From NCBI GenBank assembly GCA_030696315.1, contig JAUYSM010000115.1, forward strand, positions 1-64,000: a stretch of 64,000 bases of DNA, given 5' to 3'. Source of the stretch: Pseudohongiella sp. GTDB taxonomy: Bacteria; Pseudomonadota; Gammaproteobacteria; Pseudomonadales; Pseudohongiellaceae. The first letter of the stretch is position 1, and each line of letters starts with the position of its first letter. Positions 27,137-38,402 of the stretch are shown here, piece after piece. The notes beneath the pieces are model-generated. The model worked only from the letters and a program-made list of their open reading frames with translations. It did not search any database and was not told the DNA's origin. Made by a program: the position numbers and the translations under genes.

Positions 27137-29962
27137 TCACGCGTATTGACGCAGTTCGCCGTTGCCACTGATGTTATCAACACAACGGGCACACAACTCG
27201 GGATGCTCGGCATGGCTGCCCACATCGGCACGATAGTGCCAACAGCGCACACACTTGCTATGGGCAGATGCCTCAACTTTCACTCGCAAACCTGCCAGTT
27301 CAGTTTCAGCCGCAGCGGCACCTTCTGACAAAGGACGTAGGGTGGCCGCTGACACAATCAGCACAAAGCGCAATTCATCCTGCAATCGTTGCAGATGTGC
27401 AGTCAAGGTGTCATCACAATACAGGGTGACTTCTGCCGACAAGGCTGCACCAATTTTTTTGTCGGTGCGTTGTTTTTCGAGTTCTTTGTTAACCGCGGTT
27501 TTAACAGCCATCAGCTCCATCCAGAACTCATCGCTGAAGTCTGACTGAGGCGCCAGCACCGGCAAGCCTTCATCAAACAAACTCAGAAACACAGAATCTT
27601 CGCGTTTACCTGGTACAAACCCCCAGATCTCATCTGCCGTAAAACTCAGAATGGGCGCAATCAAGCGCACCAGAATTTCGGTGATGTGATACATGGCTGT
27701 TTGCGTGGACCGGCGCGCGAGCCCTTCTGTTTTAGCGGTGTATTGCCGGTCTTTGATGATGTCCAGATAAAAGCCGCCCAGTTCAATCACACAAAAGTTA
27801 TGCACTTTCTGGTAGACGTTCAGGAACTGATAATTCTCGTAATCCTTTTTTACCTGCTCGCGCAGCAACTGCGCCTGGCGGGTGATCCAATAATCCAGCG
27901 CCAGCATGTTTTCCGGTGCAACCGCATCCGCTGCCGGATCAAAACCACTCATATTGCTGAGCAGGAATCGGGCGGTATTGCGGATTCGTCGATAAGAATC
28001 TGCGACGCGCTTCAGAATCTCAGGAGAAACCGCAATTTCACCACGATAGTCGGTTGCTGCAACCCACAAGCGCAGAATGTCAGCACCATACTCATTAAAC
28101 ACTTCGGTTGGCGAAATCGTATTGCCCAATGATTTGGACATCTTCCGACCGTTTTCGTCGACCGTAAACCCGTGCGTCAACACCTGCTTGTAGGGTGCAA
28201 CACCGTTCATGGCAATTGAAGTCTTCAGAGAAGACTGGAACCAGCCACGATGCTGGTCAGAGCCTTCCAGGTAAATATCTGCCGGAAAGTGCAGACCTGC
28301 GGTTTTCTCAAGCACGGCATAGTGCGTCACACCGGAGTCAAACCAGACATCCAGCGTGTCACTGACTTTGTTGTACTGTGCGGCCTCTTCTCCCAATAGC
28401 TCTTCAGGCTGAAGATCAAACCAGGCTTCGATACCGGTTTTTTCAATACGCTGCGCAATCAGTTCAAACAACTCAACCGTACGCGGATGCAGGGCGCCCG
28501 TTTCTTTATGCACAAACAAGGTGATGGGCACACCCCAGGTACGCTGGCGTGAGACACACCAATCCGGGCTGGCTTTTAACATCAGTTCGATACGTGCCTG
28601 ACCCCACTCCGGAATCCACTGCACACCCTTGACGGCTTCCAACGCACTATCAAGCAGATCTTTTTCTGTCATGCTGATAAACCATTGTGGTGTTGCACGA
28701 TAGATCAAGGGTGTTTTGGTACGCCAGCAGTGTGGGTAGCTGTGGGTGATTTTTTTGACGGCTACCAGCGTGCTTTCCCGCTTGAGTATGTCGAGAATTT
28801 TCTCGTCCACTTTGTACACGTGATCGCCGGCTACTTCACCGGACGCCGCGCTGAACACGCCGTGATCATCCAACAGATTCAGCGTGCCCAGTCCATAAGC
28901 CTGACCCGCCACGAAGTCTTCCATACCATGATCAGGTGCGGTGTGAACTGCGCCGGTACCGGCATCTGTTGTCACATGATCACCTAACAAAACCGGCACC
29001 TGACGATCCACAAACGGGTGTTTCAACAGCGCACGCTCAAAGGCTGCCCCTTTGGCAACACCAAGGCGCTCAACAGATTCAACGCCATAACGTGCCATCA
29101 CCTCATCCTGCAGGTCAGCTGCGATCACCAGCAATTCTTCTCCCTGCTCCTCTGACACAGTGCAACGCAACAAAGCGTAGTCCAAGTCGCCATTCAGACA
29201 TACCGCCTGATTCGCGGGCAGTGTCCATGGTGTGGTTGTCCAGATCACTACGGACAACGGCAAGGCCAGCGCTTCAGACACGCCAAATGTTTGCAGCCAT
29301 CGCGCGGGGTCAACCGCTGCAAAACGCACATCGATGGTATAGGACTGTTTGTCCTGATATTCAACTTCCGCTTCAGCCAGCGCAGAGGCACCCACAACAC
29401 TCCAGTAAACTGGCTTGAAGCCTTTTACCAGATGGCCATTTTCAACAATACGACCCAAGGCCCGAACTATATTGGCTTCAGTCTCAAAATTCATGGTGAG
29501 ATAAGGCTTATCCCAGTCGCCCAAGACCCCCAGACGCACAAAGTCTTTTTTCTGGTTTTCTACCTGACTGGCGGCATACTCACGACAGGCTTTGCGGAAC
29601 TCGGCATACGAAATTTTTTGACCCGCTTTACCCTTTTTCTTTTCAACATTGTGCTCAATGGGCAGACCATGACAATCCCAGCCGGGGACATAGGGGGCAT
29701 CAAAACCCATCAGAGTGCGCGACTTGATAATCATATCCTTGAGCGATTTGTTGACCGCATGGCCCAGATGCAGATCACCATTGGCGTAGGGCGGGCCGTC
29801 ATGAAGTATAAATGACGGGCGCCCGGCGCTCTGCTGACGAATTCGGCCATACAAGTCCATGTCTTGCCAGTGTTTCAACATGGCAGGCTCACGCTGAGCA
29901 AGACTGGCTTTCATGGCAAATTCGGTTTGTGGCAGATTCAAGGTATGTTTGTAGTCAGTCAT
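27137..29962 (-). CDS. ileS: Isoleucyl-tRNA synthetase
   Basis: A 941-residue class I synthetase that charges tRNA-Ile. HLGH lies at 65-68 ([18 protein letters not shown]), [12 protein letters not shown] lies near residue 600, and the editing domain ([19 protein letters not shown]) is present. The C-terminal zinc finger CVRCWHYR ... CARCVDNI is typical of the bacterial IleS type. The ATG at 29962 gives [15 protein letters not shown], the canonical N-terminus; an in-frame TTG at 29992 overlapping the ribF stop is less likely. AGGAG lies 15 nt upstream. Confidence 0.97.
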   Translation of the reverse strand: MTDYKHTLNLPQTEFAMKASLAQREPAMLKHWQDMDLYGRIRQQSAGRPSFILHDGPPYANGDLHLGHAVNKSLKDMIIKSRTLMGFDAPYVPGWDCHGLPIEHNVEKKKGKAGQKISYAEFRKACREYAASQVENQKKDFVRLGVLGDWDKPYLTMNFETEANIVRALGRIVENGHLVKGFKPVYWSVVGASALAEAEVEYQDKQSYTIDVRFAAVDPARWLQTFGVSEALALPLSVVIWTTTPWTLPANQAVCLNGDLDYALLRCTVSEEQGEELLVIAADLQDEVMARYGVESVERLGVAKGAAFERALLKHPFVDRQVPVLLGDHVTTDAGTGAVHTAPDHGMEDFVAGQAYGLGTLNLLDDHGVFSAASGEVAGDHVYKVDEKILDILKRESTLVAVKKITHSYPHCWRTKTPLIYRATPQWFISMTEKDLLDSALEAVKGVQWIPEWGQARIELMLKASPDWCVSRQRTWGVPITLFVHKETGALHPRTVELFELIAQRIEKTGIEAWFDLQPEELLGEEAAQYNKVSDTLDVWFDSGVTHYAVLEKTAGLHFPADIYLEGSDQHRGWFQSSLKTSIAMNGVAPYKQVLTHGFTVDENGRKMSKSLGNTISPTEVFNEYGADILRLWVAATDYRGEIAVSPEILKRVADSYRRIRNTARFLLSNMSGFDPAADAVAPENMLALDYWITRQAQLLREQVKKDYENYQFLNVYQKVHNFCVIELGGFYLDIIKDRQYTAKTEGLARRSTQTAMYHITEILVRLIAPILSFTADEIWGFVPGKREDSVFLSLFDEGLPVLAPQSDFSDEFWMELMAVKTAVNKELEKQRTDKKIGAALSAEVTLYCDDTLTAHLQRLQDELRFVLIVSAATLRPLSEGAAAAETELAGLRVKVEASAHSKCVRCWHYRADVGSHAEHPELCARCVDNISGNGELRQYA

Positions 29963-29988
29963 GGAACTTGCTGTTAACTCCTGTGCTT

Positions 29989-30957
29989 TCAATCTGGAAA
30001 ATATGCCCGAACCTGTTGAACATCTCTTTCAATTTGTTGAGTAAGAGCCTGTAACGATTCAAATTTCTGTTCTGCACGGATGAAGTGACAAAAAACCACT
30101 GTCATCTGCGCCTCATAAATGTCTTTGTCAAAGTCCAGCAGGTGGACTTCAAGCCAGGCTTCGTTGGTCATACGATCAACTGAATCGGACTTATCTACCG
30201 ATGGCCGATAGCCTATGTTTGCCGCGCCTCTGGCATCGATACGTTCGCCAGACACCGTTACAATCTGAGCCTTGCATGCATACACCCCATGCAAGGGAAT
30301 ATTCTGACGATTAAGCGCCAGGTTGCACGTGGGAAATCCTAATGTCCGACCCAGTTGCCGGCCTTTAACTACTTTGCCGGCAATCGAATAAGGCCGCCCC
30401 AATAAGCGGGCTACCTTTTCAAATTCAGCGCGTAACAAGCAGTCCCTTACGTATGTGCTGCTGACTCTGACGCCTTCATAGAAGCAACTTTCAGTCTGCA
30501 CCACTTCAAACCCAAAGCGTTCACCATAACGTTTGAGCAGTGCAAAATCACCGGCCCGTTTATGTCCAAACCTGAAATCATTACCCACAATCAGGCTTTT
30601 AATGTTCAAACCGGCAATCAGTCGCTGTTCGATATAGGACTCAGGGCTTTGTTGGCTCAAGGCAGCATCGAAGCGCATCACATAGACGTAGTCAACACCC
30701 ATGGCACCCAGCAACGCTACTTTCTCTGGCGCCTCACTCAAGCGAGGGGGACACGCTCGTGGGCTGCTGGCAAAAAACTCTTCCGGATGTGGTTCGATCA
30801 CAATAACCACAGAGGGCACAGCAAACTGTGCAGATTTTGACAGCAACTGGCTGACAATCTGTTGATGTCCAAGATGAACACCGTCAAATTTTCCTATCGT
30901 TGCGACGCAACCACGCGCGCAATCGGGAAAAACGTCGGCCTCAGTAATTACCTTCAT
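29989..30957 (-). CDS. ribF: RibF, riboflavin kinase / FAD synthetase
   Basis: A 322-residue bifunctional enzyme that makes FMN and then FAD. The N-terminal adenylyltransferase has [14 protein letters not shown] (22-35) and later STYVRDCLL. The C-terminal flavokinase (~185-322) has [17 protein letters not shown] and [11 protein letters not shown]. Its stop is 26 nt before the ileS start, as in the usual ribF-ileS operon. A TATAAT box 27-32 nt upstream suggests a promoter of its own. No FMN riboswitch-like sequence is visible in the short leader. Confidence 0.97.
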   Translation of the reverse strand: MKVITEADVFPDCARGCVATIGKFDGVHLGHQQIVSQLLSKSAQFAVPSVVIVIEPHPEEFFASSPRACPPRLSEAPEKVALLGAMGVDYVYVMRFDAALSQQSPESYIEQRLIAGLNIKSLIVGNDFRFGHKRAGDFALLKRYGERFGFEVVQTESCFYEGVRVSSTYVRDCLLRAEFEKVARLLGRPYSIAGKVVKGRQLGRTLGFPTCNLALNRQNIPLHGVYACKAQIVTVSGERIDARGAANIGYRPSVDKSDSVDRMTNEAWLEVHLLDFDKDIYEAQMTVVFCHFIRAEQKFESLQALTQQIERDVQQVRAYFPD

Positions 30958-30983
30958 GAGTCTGGCATCTTGAAAAAAGCCGG

Positions 30984-30989
30984 ATTATA
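30984..30989 (-). promoter_or_regulatory. TATAAT -10 box of the ribF operon
   Basis: A perfect TATAAT on the minus strand lies about 27 nt before the ribF ATG. This predicts a leader of roughly 20 nt for ribF-ileS-fkpB-ispH. No good -35 box is seen at 16-18 nt. Confidence 0.5.
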
Positions 30990-31019
30990 GCGCGTAAGCA
31001 GGAAAAATCTGCCTCGAAT

Positions 31020-31259
31020 TCACAACTTGCCACGATTTGTGTGATCCGGGGCCCTCAGTTTTGCTTTTCCTGCGACTGACAACAGTCTGGCAAGCACCAA
31101 CGCCCCCACAATCACCACAAATTGCCCTACCAATGTGTTCACAACAGAAACCGAATCCGGACGCATCACAATAAACCCCAGGTTGATCACCGTCAGCACT
31201 GCTGCCAGTAAACACACCACCGCCAACACCAACATCACCATGCCAAGCAATCTGTTCAT
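31020..31259 (-). CDS. Small two-helix membrane protein
   Basis: A 79-residue hydrophobic protein. The first helix is LLGMVMLVLAVVCLLAAVLTVINLGFIV; the second is VNTLVGQFVVIVGALVLARLL. It has a basic tail (KAKLRAPDHTNRGKL). The start at 31259 has a strong AAGGAGAG site. I do not recognise a family. It lies 62 nt upstream of ribF on the same strand, and divergent from another small membrane protein at 31435. Confidence 0.65.
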   Translation of the reverse strand: MNRLLGMVMLVLAVVCLLAAVLTVINLGFIVMRPDSVSVVNTLVGQFVVIVGALVLARLLSVAGKAKLRAPDHTNRGKL

Positions 31260-31434
31260 TGATGCTCTCCTTTCCCGCAACTGCGCTGTTTTTGTTGTTA
31301 CGCCGCTCCCGATTATGGCAGTCACATCGTCACGGGACAACTGGATCAACAAGTCCTTGATATGTATGATCGAGCTCTGCTCAATGCTGAGTACAAGACT
31401 CCACTCGCAGGGATTTATAAAGGGAAAACGCCGG

Positions 31435-31896
31435 ATGATCGGAAAACTGCTACTTACCTTGGTTGTGATCGCACTGGCGGTGGTCTACCTGCGCAAACGT
31501 TACCAACTGAAACTTCAAAAGGACAAGAACAAGCGCAGTGCAGGCAGTTCCCTGCCTACGCCACTCAACAACCACTCTGAACTGGAACAGTTCCTGACAC
31601 GCGCGCGTAACTCACAGTCGCCGGCTGCGCCTGTCACTGGCGCCCTGGCCCCCCGACTCAGAGCAATTTTGTGGATAGTATTAGGTGGCTTGCTGGTCAT
31701 CGCTGCAACGGGCAGCTACCTGTATTGGCAGGATCAGCAACAACTGGTGACCGTGTTACTTCATCGCGATGTTAACGAGGCTCCTGTGATTTACCGGGTG
31801 GAAAAGCGCAACCTGGGTGACAAGGAATTTGTTACGGATACCGGCATACGGGTGACCGTATCCGCAAACGAACGCATGGAAGTAGTCGGGCTTTGA
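31435..31896 (+). CDS. Two-helix membrane protein of unknown function
   Basis: A 153-residue protein. The first helix is at ~4-18 and is followed by a basic, Gln/Lys-rich segment. The second helix is at ~77-97 (LWIVLGGLLVIAATGSYLYW). A ~55-residue C-terminal domain contains RVEKRNLGDKEFVTDTGIRVTVSANERMEVVGL, which looks like a small beta domain. The ATG at 31435 is chosen from the hydrophobic N-terminus and an AGGG site about 10 nt upstream; the frame is open further upstream without conserved features. Not recognised. Confidence 0.65.
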   Translation: MIGKLLLTLVVIALAVVYLRKRYQLKLQKDKNKRSAGSSLPTPLNNHSELEQFLTRARNSQSPAAPVTGALAPRLRAILWIVLGGLLVIAATGSYLYWQDQQQLVTVLLHRDVNEAPVIYRVEKRNLGDKEFVTDTGIRVTVSANERMEVVGL

Positions 31897-32090
31897 GCCG
31901 GCAAACTCATCGCATCCAAGGGCACTAAAGGCAACCATCGTTCAGCGCTGTCCACTTATCGCGCAAAACTCCCCTGCTGCAGATGGTTCTGTTAAGCTGA
32001 ATTTACTCAGAAATGGCGCGACTCCTGATTTTGGTAACCCGACCATTGCTTACTGCACGACAGACACAACCGGCTGACACCACCAACCCT

Positions 32091-32804
32091 ATGAGCAAGC
32101 ACAAATACCTATCACTGTTATCTAATATCATCCTGCTCTGCTGCATGATGATGGCGCCGCTTGCCTCTTACGCGCGCGACCGGGTGACCGAGGTCAAACT
32201 TGACGATGGCAGCACAGTAAAAGTATTTCTATTTGTTCCTGAAACCAGTGGCGATGGACCCTGGCCGCTCTGTGTGCTGATGTCGGGTGGCAGCGGCAAT
32301 GAGTATGTTGCGCGAGCGCAGTTCTGGCTGGGCCGCGAACTCTCGGAGCATGGCTGGATGATTGCGGTGCCGGTTTCACCAACCAACACGCCCTTCACCG
32401 GAGAAAACGGTCAGAAAATACCCAAGGTCATTCACGAATTACAAAAAGAATCTGACATTCTGGACGGAAAAGCACTGCTGGTGGGGGTTTCTACCGGGGG
32501 CAGCTCCGCTCTTGAGATCGCGGCCCAACAACCCGATCTGTATCAAGGTGTTGTTGCTGTACCCGGCATGCTAAAAGATCTGTCTTTGATCGGGGACATG
32601 AAGAACTTGCCGGTCTATCTGCGTATCGCCAAAGATGACCTGTTTCGCTGGGATCAGCGTATGCCTGCCTTGGTCGAGGCCTTGGAGGCAGGCAGTGCCA
32701 GAGTGAATGCCAAACTTTCAGAAGAAGGCAAACACGTATTTCGTCTGGACTGGGATCAACTCGAGCCATGGCTCAGCGAACTTCGAAGTCAGCACCCGCT
32801 GTAG
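32091..32804 (+). CDS. Secreted alpha/beta-hydrolase
   Basis: A 237-residue exported hydrolase; the signal peptide ends near residue 28 (APLASYA). The fold is supported by WPLCVLMSGGSGNEYVARA (oxyanion region) and the nucleophile elbow GVSTGG, with Ser134 as nucleophile. PVYLRIAKDDLFRWD may carry the acid and the late GKHVFRLDW the His. It resembles dienelactone-hydrolase/esterase-like proteins; substrate unknown. The frame is open back to 32013, but the ATG at 32091 gives a normal signal peptide. No strong ribosome-binding site is seen. Confidence 0.75.
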   Translation: MSKHKYLSLLSNIILLCCMMMAPLASYARDRVTEVKLDDGSTVKVFLFVPETSGDGPWPLCVLMSGGSGNEYVARAQFWLGRELSEHGWMIAVPVSPTNTPFTGENGQKIPKVIHELQKESDILDGKALLVGVSTGGSSALEIAAQQPDLYQGVVAVPGMLKDLSLIGDMKNLPVYLRIAKDDLFRWDQRMPALVEALEAGSARVNAKLSEEGKHVFRLDWDQLEPWLSELRSQHPL

Positions 32805-32846
32805 AGAATTCAAATCTGCCGTGCTAAAGTCCCGTTACTGTTTTGA

Positions 32847-33655
<809 letters not shown>

Positions 33656-33663
33656 TCTGCGAA

Positions 33664-34683
33664 TCAGTTTCCAGGCAGGTCAAAAAAATACACTTCCAGA
33701 TTCAACTGAACACGCGGATCCGCTTTCCAGTCATAACGATCTTCAAACAGCAACTGCGGCACAATCTCCATCACCAGCCAGTCTTTATAGATCGCTTTGC
33801 GGTACACCATCTGGGCATAGTAGTTATCAACGGTTTTGACAGGCCGATTGCGGCCAATCAGACCCAGTTCATAGGTGAGCGTTTCACGTTCACCTAAAGA
33901 CTGAAACAGTGCAACGGACTGTCCGAATTCAGTCAAGCGCTCATCATGCCGATAGTTAACCTCAGACTCGACCCTGAAATTGAGCTCATCACTGAAGGCA
34001 CGGCTGAAAAACAAACGGGTGTCTTGACCTAAACCATCATTATGGTAATAAAACGTGCGATTACTCAGACCAAAAAACCAGTCGTTGCCTAAATCTTTGT
34101 CATAACGAATGCGGAATCGGTAAAACGGGTCAATCGGTATACTGGATTTGGCACCCACATCGTGATTGAAGCGCCAACCGTTGCGCTCTGGGATTTCATA
34201 ACTGAAACCACCGGTGAATGACGACGCGTTAATGTTATTCAAGCGCTGATCACGCAAGGAATTCTGCTCGGTTGTTTCAGATTCAAAAATCAGTTTCCAG
34301 CGCTCTGAGGTGCGCGGCAAATCAATACGTCCGCCAATTCGCACATTGGAGTAATAGGTATCCATCCGGCCGATACGCTGATTCAGCCTCAGTCGTACAT
34401 AACTCTCATTGGTGCGCTCGCCGATCCCTTCTCCTGCCAGCCAGTCATCGAGGCCACGACCAATTGAACCAACATCACTGGACAGATCATCGCGTTGTGA
34501 CTCTAGCCAACGCCACGTCCGACTCTGCCCTATATTGTCAAAAGCGCGTCCAAACAGACCTGAATCCGTTTCAGTTTGTGGTTCAGCGACTTGTTCGGTG
34601 GACTGTGCGCCAGCCAAGGCGGACGATAACCCTGATAAAAGCAGCACAATCAAAGAGACAGACCGGTTCAAGCTAGAAGGCAT
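33664..34683 (-). CDS. Outer-membrane beta-barrel-like protein of unknown function
   Basis: A 339-residue exported protein; the signal peptide ends around residue 26 (SSALAGA). Residues ~90-339 are a run of amphipathic strands with alternating aromatic and charged residues (for example RIRYDKDLGNDWFFGLSNRTFYY), ending near LNLEVYFFDLPGN. This suggests a beta-barrel in the outer membrane. A GGAG site precedes the ATG. I do not recognise a family. Its only operon partner is the thioesterase gene downstream. Confidence 0.65.
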   Translation of the reverse strand: MPSSLNRSVSLIVLLLSGLSSALAGAQSTEQVAEPQTETDSGLFGRAFDNIGQSRTWRWLESQRDDLSSDVGSIGRGLDDWLAGEGIGERTNESYVRLRLNQRIGRMDTYYSNVRIGGRIDLPRTSERWKLIFESETTEQNSLRDQRLNNINASSFTGGFSYEIPERNGWRFNHDVGAKSSIPIDPFYRFRIRYDKDLGNDWFFGLSNRTFYYHNDGLGQDTRLFFSRAFSDELNFRVESEVNYRHDERLTEFGQSVALFQSLGERETLTYELGLIGRNRPVKTVDNYYAQMVYRKAIYKDWLVMEIVPQLLFEDRYDWKADPRVQLNLEVYFFDLPGN

Positions 34684-34710
34684 ACTGCTCCATTTTCACA
34701 ATATCTAAGA

Positions 34711-35685
34711 TCAACGATCAGAGGGATAAAAATTGGTTCCAGTAGAATCAACCCAAGCAATCAATTGCTCTGCACTATGATGCAAGGGATCCAATGCCAG
34801 CATCAGTGCGCTACATAACACAAGGATTATCATAAGCAACTGCCATGGCTGTAACCGATAGCGACTGTTTTGCGCCAGCAAGGCTTTAACGCGTAAGGCC
34901 AAGTCACCCCCATCAAATGCCAGACTTGATATTGGGTTGACTGAACTTCGCAGCAGCCGTCCTACATGTACCAGTGTTTCTGCCACAGATACAGCATCAT
35001 GTTTTTCAGCTGCTTCAAAATCACATGCTTGCTCACACAATACCTGAAGATCACTGGATACCAATAATCGCCATCGCTTTGGTATCAATAACACAAAAAC
35101 ACGGCCCAGCAGTAGCCGCAAGTTATCGCGCCGACTCTCATGAGCACTTTCATGATCAAGTATGATCGCCAACTGCTTTGCCGTGCAGCCTTCCAGCAAA
35201 CCTTTGCTGACAAAAACCTTGGGGCGCCACCAGCCCAGAGTAAAGACCAGAGGCACTTCAGAGGGCAACACACGGTAGCCTCTTTGGCTGACAGAAAGCG
35301 CGGACAACTGTCGCTGCATATCCGCACCTTTTGCCAGATTCCGAAAAAAATGAATCAACAGGCTGCCAATAACCACAATTGCCAAAAGCACACCAAATGC
35401 AGCAAGCGCCCATTGCTCAGTGACAGGGGCGTGCTGGATACAATTTTCATGACAATGCGGTGAAATCAGTGAATTTTCAAAGACGGGGGCAAAAAGCATC
35501 AGGCTGGCGAGCAAGGACAGCACCATTGGCGCTGCCCACCAGGTCAACAACAGATCAACACCATGGCGTGGATGCAGACGAAACAGCTTCGGTCTGACCA
35601 ATGGATATACCATTCTGAAAATAACGGTCAGCGCGCACCACAACGTTAACCAGATCAGTGAAAACGAACCCACCGTGTTAATCAT
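34711..35685 (-). CDS. M56-family membrane metalloprotease (BlaR1-like, protease part only)
   Basis: A 324-residue protein with transmembrane segments at the N-terminus (TVGSFSLIWLTLWCALTVIF), near residue 50, near 100, and close to the C-terminus. The zinc motif HESAH sits in LAIILDHESAHESRRDN, as in the M56/BlaR1 gluzincins. BlaR1 proteins cleave or trigger loss of a BlaI repressor. Here the extracellular penicillin-binding sensor domain is missing. The start at 35685 lies 1 nt after the BlaI stop (GAGGA site upstream), so the two form an operon. Confidence 0.85.
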   Translation of the reverse strand: MINTVGSFSLIWLTLWCALTVIFRMVYPLVRPKLFRLHPRHGVDLLLTWWAAPMVLSLLASLMLFAPVFENSLISPHCHENCIQHAPVTEQWALAAFGVLLAIVVIGSLLIHFFRNLAKGADMQRQLSALSVSQRGYRVLPSEVPLVFTLGWWRPKVFVSKGLLEGCTAKQLAIILDHESAHESRRDNLRLLLGRVFVLLIPKRWRLLVSSDLQVLCEQACDFEAAEKHDAVSVAETLVHVGRLLRSSVNPISSLAFDGGDLALRVKALLAQNSRYRLQPWQLLMIILVLCSALMLALDPLHHSAEQLIAWVDSTGTNFYPSDR

Positions 35686-35686
35686 G

Positions 35687-36109
35687 TCAGCGCTCCTCTT
35701 CCTGCTGTTTTCGCTTTTCACGAATCAGCTGTTCAAGGTTATCCAGTGACTTTTCATCCAGATCAGCAGCGGCATGCACGAAGCTACTGAGGATAGTTTC
35801 CATTTTGCCATCGTGTAACAGTTGAATCACATCGCCCAAAATCCTGCCCAGCAGTCGACCGCGGGACACCGAGGCGTGATAACTGTAAGCATGCCCTTGT
35901 TTGAGTCTATCAACGTAGGCTTTGCGATAGAGCCGTTCAAGCGTGGACTGCACTGTGCTGAGCGACGGTGCGCGATCTTCGCCCAGTGCTTCGCGAACCT
36001 GCCGCGCCTCCAGGTGAGGTCGTTTCCAGAGCGTTTCGAGCACGCGCAGTTCCAGCTCACCCAGATTGGTGCTCATGATGTTGGAGGCTGATTTGCCGGC
36101 AGTTGACAC
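35687..36109 (-). CDS. BlaI/MecI-family transcriptional repressor
   Basis: A 140-residue winged-helix repressor. LGELELRVLETLWKRPHLEARQVREALGE, then LSTVQSTLERLYRKAYVDRLKQGHAYSYHA, give the DNA-binding domain of the BlaI/MecI/CopY family. The C-terminal half is the dimerisation helix. I choose the GTG at 36109 because AAGGA lies 7 nt upstream; an ATG at 36076 is the alternative. It is co-transcribed with the M56 protease downstream and divergent from a TonB receptor gene, which is a likely target along with its own operon. Confidence 0.88.
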   Translation of the reverse strand: MSTAGKSASNIMSTNLGELELRVLETLWKRPHLEARQVREALGEDRAPSLSTVQSTLERLYRKAYVDRLKQGHAYSYHASVSRGRLLGRILGDVIQLLHDGKMETILSSFVHAAADLDEKSLDNLEQLIREKRKQQEEER

Positions 36110-36209
36110 TGTTTTTTCCTTAAACAAACTCAGAAAGCATCAGCGGGGGAAGACACTTTAGCGTTGCCATTACAAAAATGCAAAAACCGATTGCCCCACG
36201 GCCCCTAAG

Positions 36210-36229
36210 AATATGATTTATTTCATATT
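36210..36229. promoter_or_regulatory. Candidate operator between blaI-like and TonB-receptor genes
   Basis: A perfect 7-bp inverted repeat, AATATGA (36210-36216) and TCATATT (36223-36229), with a 6-nt AT-only spacer. It sits in the middle of the divergent promoter region. It does not match the classical TACAnnTGTA BlaI/CopY core, so the binding protein is uncertain. Confidence 0.4.
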
Positions 36230-36312
36230 AATCAATACGATAAAAGAACAGCAACATATAGGACTGTTAAACTCGCGCATTGTTTTGTTTCCAGCCCACC
36301 TATGGAGCTCTG

Positions 36313-38385
36313 ATGTTCACCAAACGCACTACAAACTGTCGGGCCGCAATTGCAGCAATCATCGGCAGTTCCTTGATGATAAACGCTACTCAAGCGCAAC
36401 AGACTGAAACCAACACACCAGTGGCGCAAGAAATACTGATTTTTGGCAGCAACTTCAATCTGCAGGGCACACCCGTCAGCGCCAGCGAAGGTGTGGTATT
36501 TGAGCAACAACTGCAATTGCGCCCTATTTCACGCACGGCAGAACTGCTGGAATTTGTACCCGGCCTGATCGCCACACAACACAGCGGTGAAGGTAAGGCC
36601 AATCAATACTTCGTCAGGGGTTTTAATCTGGATCATGGCACCGACTTTGCCATTCGTTTGGATCGAATGCCCGTCAACATGCCATCACATGGTCATGGCC
36701 AGGGCTATGCGGATATCAATTTTATTATCCCGGAACTGGTAAGCTGCATGTCTTATCGCAAAGGCCCCTACTATGCCAGCGGCGGAGACTTTGCCACGGC
36801 CGGTGAAGCGCAATTCAGTTATGCCGATAAACTTGAACAGGGGCAGACTCATATCACGCTCGGCGAAAATGCCTATCAACGCTTTTTTGCAGGCCAAAGC
36901 CTGGATATTGGTGGCGGCGCCCTGACACTGGCCGGCGCATTGTCTCAATACAATGGCCCATGGCAGCTTGATCAGGATCTGGACAAACGCAAACTGGTAG
37001 CAAAGTATCATCAACGTGTTGATAACAGTGCATGGAGCATCACTGCCATGCATTACAACAATGACTGGACCTCAACTGACCAGATTCCTTTGCGGGCCGT
37101 TGAAAATGGCACACTCAGCCGATGGGGCAATATAGATCCCACTGCAGGGGGCGATTCTCGCCGGAACAGCCTGTCATTTGAATTGCAACAGACACTGTCA
37201 GATCGGTCTGACTGGCGCTTCAACACCTATGGTATCGATTACGCGCTCGATTTGTATTCCAACTTTACTTACTTTGCCAACGACCCCGTCGTTGGTGATC
37301 AATTCCAGCAGACTGACAGCCGGCGGATTGCTGGATTTGACAGCGAATATCGCCGTGAACTTAACACCCGTATCCCAACCGAATTCCGCGCCGGTGTTCA
37401 ACATCGTTACGATGACATTCATGTGGGGCTGCATCTGACACAAGCCCGTCAACGTTATGACAGCGTGCGCAATGATTATGTCGAGCAATCCTTAAGCAGC
37501 ACGTATATGTCAGTTGAGCAACAATGGTCTGAGCGCATACGCACAGAATCGTCGTTGCGCGCCGATCACTACCGATTTGAGGTCAGCGACCTGTTGGGGT
37601 CAAACAGTGGTCGAGGTAAAGACACGTTGCTGAGCCCTAAATTTAATCTGGTGTACTCGCCCACCAACGGCATTGAAACATTTTTTAGTGCTGGACGTGG
37701 TTTCCATAGCAATGATGCACGCGGCGCAACAATACAGGTGGATCCTGCCACAGGACTGACCGCCGACCGGGTAGATCCATTGGCAGATGCGCGCAGTGTG
37801 GAGCTCGGGCTGCGCACATCGCTCATTCCCAAGACACAACTGGCGGTCACCGCCTTTACTATGCGACTTTCCTCAGAACTGGTGTATGTCGGGGATGCCG
37901 GCAGCACTGAAGCCAGCGATGCCAGTCAGCGTGAAGGACTGGAAATCAATGCTATTTATACTCCGTTGACCTGGCTATTGTTTGATGCTGACGCGTCGAT
38001 AACCAATGCGCGAAGACGGGGTGTTGGTGCCGACAACCGCATACCAAACGCGGTGCGAAACACGGCATCACTGGGCATGATTATGGATGATCTGGATGGT
38101 TGGAGTAGCGGATTACGCCTACGCTATCTTGGCAAGGCCCCGTTGATTGAAGATGGCTCCACCTTCTCACAAAGCACATTTCTGATGAATGCAGAACTCG
38201 GTTATGCGATTACACCAAATGTCAGTGTGTCACTCACATTGCTCAATGTGTTAGACAGCGATGATCGCGATATCACTTACTTCTACGAATCGCAATTGGC
38301 GGGCGAACCAGCACCGGTGGAAGATATCCACTTCCACCCTGTGGAGCCACGCAGTTTGCGTTTCAGTCTGAATGCACGATTTTAA
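36313..38385 (+). CDS. TonB-dependent outer-membrane receptor
   Basis: A 690-residue receptor; the signal peptide ends after residue 28 (NATQA). The plug domain (~40-160) shows RTAELLEFVPGLIATQHSGEGKANQYFVRGFNLDHGTDFAI and the glycine/His-rich MPSHGHGQGYADINF. The barrel continues to a terminal Phe (SLNARF), as needed for BAM insertion. The ligand is unknown. The start is the ATG with GGAG about 6 nt upstream. It is divergent from a BlaI repressor with M56 protease, which suggests inducible expression (inference). Confidence 0.9.
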   Translation: MFTKRTTNCRAAIAAIIGSSLMINATQAQQTETNTPVAQEILIFGSNFNLQGTPVSASEGVVFEQQLQLRPISRTAELLEFVPGLIATQHSGEGKANQYFVRGFNLDHGTDFAIRLDRMPVNMPSHGHGQGYADINFIIPELVSCMSYRKGPYYASGGDFATAGEAQFSYADKLEQGQTHITLGENAYQRFFAGQSLDIGGGALTLAGALSQYNGPWQLDQDLDKRKLVAKYHQRVDNSAWSITAMHYNNDWTSTDQIPLRAVENGTLSRWGNIDPTAGGDSRRNSLSFELQQTLSDRSDWRFNTYGIDYALDLYSNFTYFANDPVVGDQFQQTDSRRIAGFDSEYRRELNTRIPTEFRAGVQHRYDDIHVGLHLTQARQRYDSVRNDYVEQSLSSTYMSVEQQWSERIRTESSLRADHYRFEVSDLLGSNSGRGKDTLLSPKFNLVYSPTNGIETFFSAGRGFHSNDARGATIQVDPATGLTADRVDPLADARSVELGLRTSLIPKTQLAVTAFTMRLSSELVYVGDAGSTEASDASQREGLEINAIYTPLTWLLFDADASITNARRRGVGADNRIPNAVRNTASLGMIMDDLDGWSSGLRLRYLGKAPLIEDGSTFSQSTFLMNAELGYAITPNVSVSLTLLNVLDSDDRDITYFYESQLAGEPAPVEDIHFHPVEPRSLRFSLNARF

Positions 38386-38402
38386 TTCGATGAGTTAAAA
38401 AC

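Noticed and set aside
30958-31019. FMN riboswitch upstream of ribF
   Set aside because: The leader predicted from the TATAAT box is only about 20 nt, too short, and no conserved RFN sequence is visible.
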